Shown in pieces: positions 12,675 through 23,259 of a stretch of DNA of 64,000 bases. The notes below the pieces were generated by a model. It ran no database searches. It had not been told where the DNA came from and was given only the letters and a program-made list of their open reading frames with translations. How positions within the stretch are numbered: the first letter of the stretch is position 1; every line of letters begins with the position of its first letter. Made by a program: the position numbers and the translations under genes. Source of the DNA: Platycnemis pennipes (Eukaryota > Arthropoda > Insecta > Odonata > Platycnemididae); contig OW121848.1 in assembly GCA_933228895.1 (NCBI GenBank), positions 138,650,615-138,714,614 on the forward strand, given 5' to 3'.

Positions 12675-12853
12675 GATCGCTGAGCGATCATCGCGATAGC
12701 CTACTTGTAATGTATTACAATGCAAGCATTTTCCAACAAGCGACTATTGCCGGAGTCGCTAGCGTCGGTCGCTGAGCGATTATAGGAGGCTGCCCAGAGA
12801 GGTGTCAAAATCGCAGTCGCTAACGATTATTCGCCAGGGATTCCAGTGCAATC

Positions 12854-13023
12854 ATGGCGTTCGGTTCAGCAAAGCTCAATTTTTCTTCGGAAAAGGATGA
12901 AAATCTGACAGAAGAAGTGAGGTAACATCCAGCACTATAAGTTTTGCATCATCCTCCATATAGAGGGATGTATATCTGGACATGCGTTTGAAAGAAAATA
13001 TTTGGAGGGATTTCGCTGAATAC
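12854..13023 (+). pseudogene. Harbinger MADF protein, exon 1
   Basis: ATG at 12854 starts MAFGSAKLNFSSEKDENLTE. After a short indel-damaged piece the frame continues LKENIWRDFAEYV, the third-helix signature of MADF domains (L-K-x-x-W-x-x-I/F-A). The exon ends at GAATAC|GTAAGA, a good donor. Known: Harbinger transposons encode a Myb/MADF-like partner that carries the transposase into the nucleus and binds the ends. The expected second exon lies at about 14247-14962, beyond the minus-strand transposase exon. A small frameshift near 12921-12970 makes this copy non-functional. Confidence 0.55.
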
Positions 13024-13245
13024 GTAAGAAGACCAGGTGAATTCAATCACAATTCATAGTTTTCTTTTATTGATTAATTTTTTTTCTAGTCTGTAAGTTC
13101 TTAGTGGTTCTTAGTCCGTAAAGAATTTCCAGAACTTTAGAATTTCATGAATTATGACTATTCCGTCACCATATTATCGAATTTTTGATTGATAAATGGG
13201 GTGTCTTTATGTTTTTTTAATCTTTTAAGTATGTAATAAATGTGA

Positions 13246-14135
13246 TTATTTCCCACCTTTTATAATTTGTGAATGAATACACTGGTGTTCCTTTAGTTCT
13301 ACCTGGTCATCACCAACCAATACGGGGATATGGTTGATGTGGTGGCTAGAGTACTGGCCACCCATCCTGAAGGCCCGGGTTCGATTCCCGGCAGTGGCGT
13401 ATTTTTCAGTGGCAAACCGGTACTCACTTGAGTGCCTAGTGGAGGGCATTTCAGGTTCAGTACTCCGTCCGTCGGATGGGACATTAAGCCGTGGTCCCCT
13501 TGGTGCCTTTATTTAAGAGTAGGCTAATGCCGACGCCGGGTTTCTCTCCACCCTTCCTCCGTTCCCTGGAAACTCCTACCATTACCCAATCATCCATCTA
13601 TCCCTTATGGCGCAAATGACCTCAGCTGTTGGTCGCCTCCCCTGAAAAACTAACTAACTAACCAACCAATACACAAGGGAGCATTGTGTAAGAATTTGGT
13701 AGCTTGCGTGGAGAAGGAAGCAGGGTTGCACTTGCAATTTTTTTCCCGTTTCTGATTTATCAAAAATTTCACCATCTTCTTCCTTCCCGTAGGAGCCAAC
13801 ATCAATATACATGAATTTATAGTTGGCATCAACCACAGCGAGCAGGACGATGAAAAAAACCCTTGTAATTAAATAAAAGAGAGCCGGTCTTGCTGGGAAG
13901 GACGATTCGAATGTGCTTTCCATCTATAATTCCCGCACAATTTGGAAAGGTCCATCGTTGGTAGACCTGGTTTGTTTTACTTATTATTTCTTCAGAAGAT
14001 AGAGAGGGCAAATATATCGGCATTAGTTTTTTTCTCAGAGTACTCAAGGTAGAAATAACAATCTTGCTTATTTCACCAGTAGAAATTCGGAATTGAAACC
14101 ATAGGGAATGATAGGACTCTCCAGTTGCCAAAAAT
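13246..14135 (-). pseudogene. Harbinger transposase, catalytic exon, SINE-interrupted
   Basis: From 14135 downward it reads FLATGESYHSLWFQFRIS, then FPNCAGIIDGKHIRI (first catalytic D) and KTGSLLFNYKGFF. After a frameshift near 13830-13850 it continues IVLLAVVDANYKFMYIDVGS and YGKEEDGEIF. It is cut by a SINE (13324-13660) and resumes at 13323 with VLVGDDQVELKEHQ, which carries the second catalytic D. It stops at 13246, so the final region with the catalytic E (R-x-x-E-x-x-F-G) is missing. The family is DDE_Tnp_4 (HARBI1-like, normally about 350-400 residues). The 5' boundary is inferred: continuity with exon 1 needs an acceptor at 14136/14137, where CAC stands instead of CAG. Confidence 0.8.
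13324..13660 (+). mobile_element. Full-length tRNA-derived SINE with 12-bp target duplication
   Basis: This is the best copy of the local SINE. It has an A-box-like GTGGTGGCTAGAGTACTGG, a B box GGGTTCGATTCCCGG, then a body and a tail ending CTGTTGGTCGCCTCCCC plus A-rich (ACTA)n. The 12-mer ACCAACCAATAC lies directly on both sides (13312-13323 and 13661-13672), which proves insertion by target-primed reverse transcription. The target is the Harbinger transposase coding region, so the SINE is younger than that element. Confidence 0.92.
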
Positions 14136-14246
14136 GTGCGAAAAGTATAACATTTTTACATTTCCGTTTTTATGGTAATTAATAACACAGAAATTATGAA
14201 ACGATTTTTCTAAAAGTAATACCTGATAAAATGTTTTCCTTTTCCC

Positions 14247-14962
14247 GTTGTGGACTGAAAAAACATGTAGGACACCAATGACAGAGAAAGAGAGAGAGAA
14301 GTCACCGACCGCCTCAGAGGCTGCTCTCGATAAGAAAAGAAAAAATGGCAACTAAAAGAAAAGCTGTCATTTCTAAAATTCACCGAGGACCCCAGGCTAA
14401 CCACGTCAAATTTAAAGGACTCCGCTGATGCATGAATTACATTCGAAAGGGAAGAAGGTGAATCCCTACCTGATAGTGAGCAGGCGGAGCTGAGCGAACA
14501 AATATGTGTTAGTGCGGAAGTTGCTCCCTCAATAAATTCTGAAGAAGGGGTGATGAGAGGTGGAACCGATTGTGAGTTTACAAAAACAATGCTAAGAATA
14601 AATTTTTATTACTCCTTGAAAAAAGGGACGAAGAACGCAAACGTATATTAGAAACTTTACATGCTGAAGAAGAGGATGATGAGGACTTATTTTTTAATAC
14701 GATATAGCCAAAGCCTCGTAGTATAGCCAAAACAGTTAAGAAACTCAGTTCACATTTTATTACTTAGATAAAGTTGTTAGCTTTACCACTAGTTTCTAAT
14801 TTTGAGAATGAAATGAGAAGGCTGGAGGAACGTCAGCTGCATATTCCATCCTTTTTCACACCCTCCATATCGGCAAGTGAATTACTTCCACTCATTGGCA
14901 GTTCTTTACTAACCTCACCAGTAATACCAGTGCATATAACATTTATGAAAAAGTGGAAGTGA
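14247..14962 (+). pseudogene. Harbinger MADF/BESS protein, exon 2
   Basis: The plus-strand remains continue the partner protein with frameshifts. A W-T-E-K-T-C-R piece resembles the end of a MADF domain (W-K-x-x-R-D). It is followed by EKEREKSP, then WQLKEKLSFLKFTEDPR, an acidic linker, and NKFLLLLEKRDEERKRILET. A BESS-like motif follows: DEDLFFNTI, then IAKTVKKLSSHF, then PLVSNFENEM. A local repeat of TATAGCCAAA inside the BESS motif introduces a stop. Translation would end at TGA 14960-14962. The 5' limit is approximate because no acceptor was pinned down. The exon lies inside the presumed intron of the minus-strand transposase. Confidence 0.55.
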
Positions 14963-15095
14963 ATTCTTGTAGTTTCTGTCATTCAATATTTTTTGTTTTT
15001 ATGTTCTCTTCAATCTTTCATTTCCTGTATCCAAATTATTTTAAGCACACCTATTTATTTTCAATAATGCGTAGCATGCATTCATTCTAACGTAC

Positions 15096-15413
15096 CTCAA
15101 AGTAAGTGCGAGTTTTTCATCTGGCCTGATTGGGTAGAGATGTTTGTTGCAATATGTATTCCTTACGTTGTTCTCTATTAAACTTAAAATGAAATTAAAC
15201 TTGGAGGGGTTCAAACGAAAAAAATCGCAAAACTTCTCGCTATCTTCCCGAAAATGATTTTCGATCAATGTGGAAGAGTATCCCTCCTCACTTCTTGTTT
15301 TATATATCCGATAGCCAGCTTTTTTCTTAGAAAGAAAGATTCGCTCTGCAACGCCACCGTTGTCTTCTCCCTCACTCAATAAAAAAGCAAGAATACTTAT
15401 TTTTCACTCTCAT
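15096..15413 (-). pseudogene. Harbinger transposase, exon 1
   Basis: ATG at 15413 reads a few codons to a T6 run at 15381-15386. A one-base expansion there shifts the frame, after which the N-terminal transposase region is open: DSEKFCDFFRLNPSKFNFIL and RPDEKLALTLR. This is the usual (F-x-x-F/Y-F-R-M)...(E-K-L-A-L-T-L-R) lead into the ATGES block found at 14135. The exon ends at TTGAG|GTACGT (15096/15095), a good donor. Joining it to 14135 restores the family order. The frame continues 17 codons past the donor and stops, consistent with an intron. Confidence 0.75.
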
Positions 15414-15581
15414 GCTATACACTGTTCACGCATACCCACAGCTCGACAGTGCGGAGTCTACTACTTACGAGAACTTACGAGTTGAACATAATCGCAGTCG
15501 CTTGTAGGAAAACGCCTAGGCAGCGGATTACCAGCGATGATCGCGGAGCGATGAACGCTGAGCGATAATCGCTGAGCGATG

Positions 15582-15612
15582 ATCGCTACAGTCGCTCCTT
15601 GGAAAACGTACC
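15582..15612 (-). repeat. Harbinger right terminal inverted repeat
   Basis: Ends TCGCTCCTTGGAAAACGTACC and mirrors the left end perfectly over 31 bases. GAGCGATGA/GCTGAGCGAT repeats precede it. Confidence 0.9.
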
Positions 15613-15997
15613 TTTATTCCGGTAGACTCCTAGTCCAGTTGACCTACTGCTCACTCCTCTTATACCAGTACTTGCTGCAATAGACGCACGGTCTCAAGAC
15701 CAGCAATTTGTCATGGTGAGTACTTATAGGTACGTGTCGACGAAATATTTTAACTCAAGTTTAACCCAAGGAAACGCAACCAACGTCTTAAGTCATTTGC
15801 ACCCTCGAGAGCTAGGTGACTGGGTGAAGGTGGGATTTTTTAGCAGGTGATGAAATGACGAATAAATCCTCTAAAGAAATTTAGCACAAATACTGCAGCG
15901 GAAGAAAGAGGCCGAAGCCGACTGAGTACCGGGTGGTTGGGTGAGATAGCGGAGTACACGCGAAAAATATTTTGTGGGAACTGCGAAACATTGGCAA

Positions 15998-16031
15998 TAG
16001 TATCCTGATAATACATATTATCAGGATACTA
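15998..16031. repeat. Near-perfect palindrome, 16-bp arms
   Basis: TAGTATCCTGATAATA (15998-16013) and its exact complement (16016-16031) flank CA. Pairing extends outward to GGC/GCC with one mismatch. Confidence 0.85.
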
Positions 16032-16417
16032 TCGCCGCTGGCGGAATATTGTTAAAAATGCCACAATACATGTTTATATCAAGCCATACGGTTAGAAGGG
16101 AGGAAGGAACGTGAAAAGGTTTTTTCTTGGGCGTGGAGGATAGATGAAGAAAAGCACATTACCTACCGGAATTCGCCTACTTTTAACGAAATGTGTCGAG
16201 AGGGCCACAATTCCACCGGAAGTGTAGAGAACTAGAACTGTTCTTCTCGCAGTAATAAAAAGGGGACCGGTATACTACTGAAAAATCTCTACCACTGTCA
16301 GGAATAAGGACTCAGACTCTGTAGATGAGAAACTGGGGTAGATTCCGAGTTATAGTTCAAGATATGCTTAACTTAAATTATAAAATAATATATTAGGAAT
16401 ATCTTTTTAGAGGAAAA

Positions 16418-16435
16418 TGACCGTCGCGACGGTCA
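16418..16435. repeat. 18-bp perfect palindrome in a CpG-rich repeat
   Basis: TGACCGTCGCGACGGTCA is its own complement. ACCGCGACGGTC follows 9 bp later, and TAATTACCGCG occurs twice, so the motif is also partly tandem. Confidence 0.85.
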
Positions 16436-19023
16436 TAATTACCGCGACGGTCGTAATTACCGCGTATTACAATTGGTATGTACATACTTTTCCCTGAACA
16501 GCGGCTTTTTCATCACGTGTATGTTTTCGCTAAAACAAGCCTCCGCCTGTCTTCTTGCGTTACGCCCATTGCCTCAAAGGATTTCGGCTCATAGTCTTTG
16601 TACAAGGAAGTATTTATGTTGAACTGATGGGTTGATTGAAGAAGGCGCTTGACGCGCCGAAGCAGTTCCAAGCGTGTCCTTTATTTATTTTGTGTCTGTT
16701 TGTTTTTGTGTTTTATCCTCGCTCGTCGAGAACTTACATACGTGCTCCACTTCAGCTGTCTTCAATTGAGTATTATATATATATGTCGAGATGTACATAT
16801 TTATACTTCGATATCTCAATATTGTCATCGTTCGCGGATAGTTTTTCCGACTTTCACTTCCAGTGTACGACCCTGTAAGCCGCATGTCACTTAGTCGGCG
16901 CCTCAAAGAAAGTGCCTGAGATAGAGTCCGCCTGCGTTATTGTTCAACTTTCAAGCTCGGGGGCTTTTGCAATTTCTCACTTCCTGTATATTATCCTTAA
17001 TATTCTGATGGTCAAGGAAGACTAATATGAAATCCAAGGAAACTACTTACCGAAAGACATGTTTTTACAAGATTTTCCATTTCCTCGTTACATTCTCGTG
17101 TGGTTACTCGAAAGAATAAGTACCACCACGGCTGAAAGCTAAGAACATGAAGAGGGTCTGCTGTTTTAATTAGAGATCTGCCCACTTGACTTCTTGTGTC
17201 GCTTCTCCTCCTCATCAAATACGTTGTTTTCTCTTTTAATACGCTGATGGAGAAGGATACATTTCTCCACCCGAATTTGTTCAACCTCTTCTGGAAATTT
17301 TCGAACCCCACTCTCTCTGTCATGTAAATCGCCGGGTGGTATCGTGTAATAGGGATTTTATCACGTGTTCCCAAGAACCGAACGTAATAAGCGGGTTGTA
17401 GATCACCGCGCGAAATCTCATAACCGTCACATAACAGAAACGCGTAATTCATGAAAGAGAGCGTGATCTGTATTCAGCCCAGCCTCGTGCGCGGATATCC
17501 TCGAATGGCCCGAAGAGAATGGGATTGTGAAGGATCCATTATAAAGAAAATAATAATTGAATGAGGTTTCGAAGCGTTGCAATCCGGAAATGAGATGGAA
17601 GCCAACTGGCTCTAAGGGCTTCAAAATTTGTGGAATGAGAAGAAACTGGCTTATCGTAAATAATGGGCATGTTTGCGAGTAAGGACTCGACAGTTTACAT
17701 TGCTGAATAACGCCATGAAAATCAACACCTCTGCTCCATATTAATGAGGTTTTGAGGCGTTGCAATCCGGCTTGTTTTTGTTTACATCATTGTTATAAAT
17801 TACGCATTGAAGTGTTAGTCATAAAATATTTTTGTGCATTCATGGTGCTGGCTCATCGGAGAATGTGTGCATGTGTATATAAGGCCCGTCAAAATTATAG
17901 TTACTGCCGCTAGAACATGAAATGGTTTAACTTAAACATAACCTATTCTAGTTTATCACTGCCAAAATATTCCAACATACAACTTTTGCCTGTTGCAGTT
18001 ACTTCCTTATTGCTTTAGTCGTTGGTTTTGTGAGAAAATGGGCCCAAATTTTGAGGACGCGAATGAATCGATTAAGTAGCTTGCTGAATCAGAGATCAGT
18101 GAAAAAATTTTCTCATGGCAAAGGAAGACTTGTACGAAGTACAAGGAAACTACTTGCCGGAAAAGTTTGACTTAACAAGTAGACGCTACCTTCCACCGTC
18201 TTACTCTTCGCCATAAGGTGCGTATTTATCGCCTTGCACGCCACCCAGATAGTAAATCCTTTTCCCTTTTTACCCAACATTCTCCCTTCTGACGCTTCCG
18301 CCAGCACGTGATTACTTCCACTTCCTCGAAGCAAGCTAAGCTCTCCTTATTGTATTTCAGAATCTTTTGTATTTGATTCCTCATCTCTGCTGTAAAACTG
18401 TGTTCTATTCCTTTAAGAGAACTCGCCTTCACCTGAGATCTTTCCTTCCTCTTTGGTCCTTTGTGACGGTTTGAAATATAAACTGCACTGCGAGAAATAT
18501 TTCACCCGAAACTTTTCGCAATTTCTGGCGAAACTTACTTGTCACATATGCTTCGGGTGATTTTTGATGCATTTAAAGGCTACTTATCAATTGATCAAAA
18601 ATTTTATGTTAGTGATATAATATGAGTAGTAAATACGAGTATAATAATCGTATATGTAACCCCACTGTCTGTATTGTATTCAGTTATCTCAGAGACTTTT
18701 ATAGCTTGCCCTTGAGAATATAAAAAATACCTGCAACGATGGAAATCGAAAAAAAATCACTCGTTTAATAAGAATTTATTTAAATTATTCTTCAACTTTA
18801 AACAAGTAACTCGCTATTGGTGGTGAGAATTGTTTGAGAGAAATCGTGAAGGAAAGGGATAAGAAGGCTAAAGGAAGAGGAAAAGGGCCGATTGTAAGAA
18901 ACATTAACCTTAGTATGTTCATTGGGTGTGAGCGCTCATTAGGTTGCAATTTCCGCAGTTATCACTTGAGGCATGATTCTGAAGAGGTTTCTTTATTGGT
19001 AAGAAAGAAGTGAAGTGTAACAC

Positions 19024-19350
19024 CGGGTTGGTGTGGTGGTTAGGGCAATGGCGTCTTACTCCGAGGGCCCGGGTTTGAATTCCGTCTGTGGAAGATATTT
19101 TTCATTGGTAAACTGGTCCCTGCATGATTTTTTGAGCACTAAAGAACACTACTCTGCCCGGCTGATGGGACGTTAAGCCGTGGTTCCCTTGGCGCCTTTC
19201 GTTAAAAGCAGAGTAATGACGGTGCCGGGTTTCTCTCCAGCCTTTCTCCTTACCCTTCCATTCTCATTCTTATACATTTTTCCTTCCGTCTGAAGTGGTT
19301 ATAAGTGCGGGTAGGGACTAGAAAACACAGATGAGAAGCGAAGTTAGGAG
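19024..19350 (+). mobile_element. tRNA-derived SINE, tail type 2
   Basis: The head is GTGTGGTGGTTAGGGCAATG and the B box is GGGCCCGGGTTTGAATTCC. The body TGATGGGACGTTAAGCCGTG is shared with the other copies. The 3' end reads CGTCTGAAGTGGTTATAAGTG, like the copy at 10.6 kb. No clear target duplication. Confidence 0.8.
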
Positions 19351-20689
19351 AATGATACCGCCTTTTTTTGCTTCAATCGTTTAAGTAACAATGTTTCTGC
19401 TGTTTATGTTAAGTGTTTAGCATGGATAAAAGTGTGAAAGGTTTAGACTCTATGGTAAGATTTACATTTCTCGTTCAGCGATGACCATATCCTATCATTA
19501 AATTCATAATTTATTGGAAGACCCTGTTAAGAAGCAACTGGCCACCTTATTAAGAGGCAAAGGCGTTGCATCGAAAGGACGGAGCAAGGGGCACATGAGC
19601 GAAAAATTATCCGATTGATTTATTAGCCAGCAGTAAATCAGCGGAACTTTCGGTTGTGAAAAAGAGCAAGACGCCTTCTCGCGCGTAAGTTTGGCGAGCG
19701 ATTTCCATCCACACTGCAAAACTCGAAGAAATATATCATGACCTTATTATCAATGAGTGGATAAGAGAAATTTCTGTTTTGAAGGCCAATCATGAAACTC
19801 AATGTTTTTTTTTATTATCGTGTGCTTATGCATCGTACTCTTTCAGTCACGACTTGTCGCAATGTTAGGATACTTTTGCCTACACTCCTCGTCCAGCCCC
19901 TTTGCCTAATTATTGTATCGTGCCAGTGGCTTTAGCGAAACGATGAAAATGTAAATGGTATGGATGTGATTGAATGAATTTGACACTCTCTCCCATAGTA
20001 TAAATTTGAATCGCCGTTGGTTGTGATAGCTGTTGAGCTTCCTAATGTCTTTCTTCACGAACAAACAAATCTTTTCTTTGAAGATTATGGTAGTTCTATG
20101 CATAATTTATTGCGTTCATGAATCAATAATCACACTTTTCATGTGAACAACTATTAAAATTTATTTTCTGAATTAATTTTTACATAATTATTTCCTCTTT
20201 AGCCCATTAGCTTTAGCCGAATTATCTTAGCCCATAGTCTAGTTGGCACACATATTACAGGAGATGTGGATTTCAATAGCATCCTATTCAATACTTCTTA
20301 TCTCGCTAGAATACACGTCCAAATTAAATGAGGGTAATCACCTTTATAGTGTTATTGCTGCGTTTTGAACGGGAGTAGTTTTTTTTGCAGATTTTATAAA
20401 TATTCTTGAAGTTTTAAACCTTGTTTTAGAACGTATAATGTTGGTATGTATTTGGTAAAGAATTACCCTCCGCGAAATCATTTTCTTTCACTGTAGATCA
20501 TGATTTAGTTTGATTAAGATCATTACCAGAATTGTCTTGTATGCGTCAAAGATGATTTTATGGTGGTATCCGCCAAGGCCGATTTATAGCTCAAATTTTA
20601 TAATGGATGATTAATGAAACCAATATTAACTATTTAACCATAATAATATTATGGAACGAGAGCCATCGTGGGTATGTTATTTCAAACTT
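19351..20689. other. AT-rich unassigned sequence
   Basis: No coding or repeat signature recognised. The open frames are short and unrelated to known families. Confidence 0.4.
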
Positions 20690-21010
20690 AACCCTCGCAG
20701 ACACGTACCTACTGTTTGAGGGGATGGCATCGAATCCCGGTGGTAGTAGCTTTTTCTGTGGTATACTGATGCCTATTTGAGCGCTGAGTCGAGAGCTTTC
20801 TGATGTAAGTTCAGTATTCTGTCCGTCAAATGGGACGTAAAACAACTGAGGGGTCCATAGTATTACGCCCCACCTTTCGATAATAGGAGGCTAATGCCGA
20901 TGCCAGTTTTCTTTTCACCGTTCCCCAACTCTCTAAATTTTCACCTATTCCTAATACAAAACTATGCTATTGCCAGCGCAATTGTCGGTCACCTCTCCTA
21001 AAAGCAACAC
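20690..21010 (+). mobile_element. Old tRNA-derived SINE, tail type 1
   Basis: Diverged but collinear with 13324-13660: GGCATCGAATCCCGGTGG (B box), TCCGTCAAATGGGACGTAAA, AGGCTAATGCCGATGCC and CGGTCACCTCTCCTAAAAG. The A box is not clear. Confidence 0.7.
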
Positions 21011-22771
21011 ATCATTCATGCTATCTTTCACCACGCTCGATAGCCATAGAATTTGGAGAAAAATGTCATGATATTTGGATAACTAGAGTGCTACCGTGGT
21101 CCCATTCATTCTAAATGTGATAAATAAACTAAGAAGCGAGGCATTAAAATAAGTAAGCTTCTAATAAGTCATACTAAAGACTTTTTTGATAAATGCAAAT
21201 TAATTTCTTAATTTTTTAATGACAGCTCCATCCAAGAGACTGGTTTTACCGTCGCGTCGACTCCAGCGGTACGAGCTCTTAATTTTTCTAATTTATTCCT
21301 TACTTTTATTTTTTTTTAACGATGCTGAATCGTTACCCACCCGCTGGGAGGAAAGTGGCCACCATAATATCGATTCTGGTGGTTCGAGCGAGGATAGGAG
21401 TCTGAGATCAAGGCCCATCGTAATGAGGGTTGTCTCCTGATTGAGAGCATGTTAATGAATTTGTTTCCGGCAAAAAAAAACAATGAATTTGAGAAAGTTA
21501 TACCTCCTGGGGCAAAATTACGTCCTTCCGTTGAAGGATGCCAGTTATTTGTTCATATATTTATCCAGAAATTTTCATGTAGTCACTGAGTTTGTGTCCT
21601 CAGAATATTGATTCGTAGCTGCATTTCAACCAATCCATTTTCCCCACTCGCTCCGCTACTCTATTCTCGTGGACTTTGGGCTTGTGTTTTCCTGTTATCC
21701 CTGCAGCTGAACTGGAGGGAGAAATGAATGTTGCCAAGCTGGGTACGAATCTGCACCCTTCATATGACTCTATGATGTGGAATCTAGGGATAGGTGATGA
21801 CGATTGAAAAGTTTGAAGCCTAAGAGGTTGTGAGTGTGGAGGATAACAAAAAGGGCAGTTGAATAAAAAAATAAAATCACGTTTCGATGATAATTTTTTG
21901 AATGAAGGGGTTGATCATGGTCGAGGGAGGAAAGGAGGCTGTTAGCCAAAATAAGGAGACAGAGTAGGTGAATGGAACAGGTAATTAGGGACAATAGGAG
22001 CTGAAGACCATAATTGAAGGCAGAATGCTGGGTAAGCAAGGTCGAGGAAGAAAAAGAAAAGGTAATTTGGATAGTATGAAGATAGGTAGGAAATATGATG
22101 ATCCAAAGTTCAATTCAAATAAGTGGAGGGACACTCTGAAATGAAAACTAAACGTAGCGGCTAGAAAACCATCGATCAATTCACTTGCTCTGCTAACTCT
22201 AGAAAGGAAACAGTTGAATTCATGAAGACTTCAGCTCCGGAACGCATCACAATTTCAGTAGTATCATCTGATTGATGAACGTTTCCCCGGTGCACGTTGG
22301 AACAACATTTGGCTCATTTCATCTCGTTTTAAAGTGGTTTCGTTATTGTATTTTCCCAAAATGTTGGGGAGTAAGTATGCATGCAGACTTAAAAACACGA
22401 ATCAGGGACGAGTCAGTTGGTGGTTGCTTCCCCCAAATATTTTTCCTTAACGTTCGATCACATCTCTAAATCTTACATCTAAAATCTTTAACTTTCCATT
22501 AGATCGCCAAAGACAAAAATGTTCTCGTCCCCGTGGAACGAAACTTATTGGTATGCACTTCAAATTTATTCCTCGAATAAAATATGAAGACAGCATCTGT
22601 AAATGAGCTGATTTATTTTCAAGTTTCGTCTCATGCACCGTTTCATTATCATTCACATAGTAATTACCGAGGAAAATATTTCCCTGGTGAAACTGAAATT
22701 TGTTTTAATCACGCCATCTGAGTTGTTAGAGGACATATTATCCTACTCTTTGCATTCAAATGTTTCAAACT
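21011..22771. other. Unassigned sequence
   Basis: No gene recognised. The minus-strand frames around 21770-22180 are the complement of purine-rich DNA. Confidence 0.4.
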
Positions 22772-22840
22772 AATATCTATATCTACTACCTACCCCGTAA
22801 ACCACCTCTAGGGTGTGTGGTAGGGGGTTGTGTCTCACCC
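22772..22840 (-). repeat. Short mobile hairpin repeat, copy 2
   Basis: Reverse complement of the family core. On the minus strand it reads CACAACCCCCTACCACACAC, CCTAGAGGTGG and, further on, TAGATATAGATAT. Confidence 0.6.
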
Positions 22841-23259
22841 TTCCTCAGATTTTATTTTCAGTTGGGCGAATGTCGTTGCCCCAGGAATATTGCATATTCA
22901 AAAGCCCTTCATTGAGTATTCTGAAATTTGGAGATAAACGTTTTTCGTTATCCGCCGGAGGGCACTTCTGTTGGGCAGGTGAAAAAAAAACTCGGAAAGT
23001 TAGTCCACTGGTTGATAAACTGAGCTTTTATATCTAGAAATACCTTCGGTCCCATTACCCGTAATTCTGATGCCATGTGAGCAATTGCCAATTATTCCGA
23101 GGGGTGTGGCGTTAATAAGTTTGGGATCTGTTTTAGTACATTTGGACTCTTGCGAAAGATTAACTGTTTTGACCTTCTCCCCTTAAAAGATTAAGATGCG
23201 GGACCCTCTTACGGAGAGCCACATATATAGTGAGAAGGCGCTCTTGCTAACTCCCCGGT

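Larger units (their letters stand above)
12644..15612. mobile_element. PIF/Harbinger DNA transposon, nearly complete but inactive
   Basis: The element is bounded by perfect 31-bp terminal inverted repeats (12644-12674 and 15582-15612) that begin GGTACGTTTTCCAAGGAGCG. Flanking triplets are TTA on the left and TTT on the right, close to the 3-bp TWA duplication of this superfamily. A second inverted pair lies inside (12726-12745 and 15496-15515, CCAACAAGCGACT-like), with dense GCGATGATCGCT-type subterminal repeats. It encodes the two usual Harbinger proteins: a DDE transposase (-) and a MADF/BESS DNA-binding partner (+). The last third of the transposase is absent, a SINE interrupts it and both reading frames are damaged, so this copy cannot act alone. 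Its ends could still be mobilised by a related enzyme. Confidence 0.88.
15613..19023. other. Unassigned sequence with several inverted repeats
   Basis: No gene recognised. Two word pairs recur. GCGTTGCAATCCGG lies near 17567 and 17757. A stretch around AAGGAAACTACTT appears near 17037 and 18143, both copies beginning AAGGAAGACT. Minus-strand open frames at 17012-17765 carry no known motif. The hairpins at 15998, 16418 and 16640 are listed separately. Confidence 0.4.

Noticed and set aside
17012..17765. Minus-strand frames of 146 and 112 codons
   Set aside because: No family motif, and the two frames overlap in different phases. Kept only as unassigned sequence.
18113..18432. Overlapping minus-strand frames with a basic stretch
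   Set aside because: Two phases are open together and neither resembles a known family. The short similarity to 17.0 kb covers about 45 bp only.
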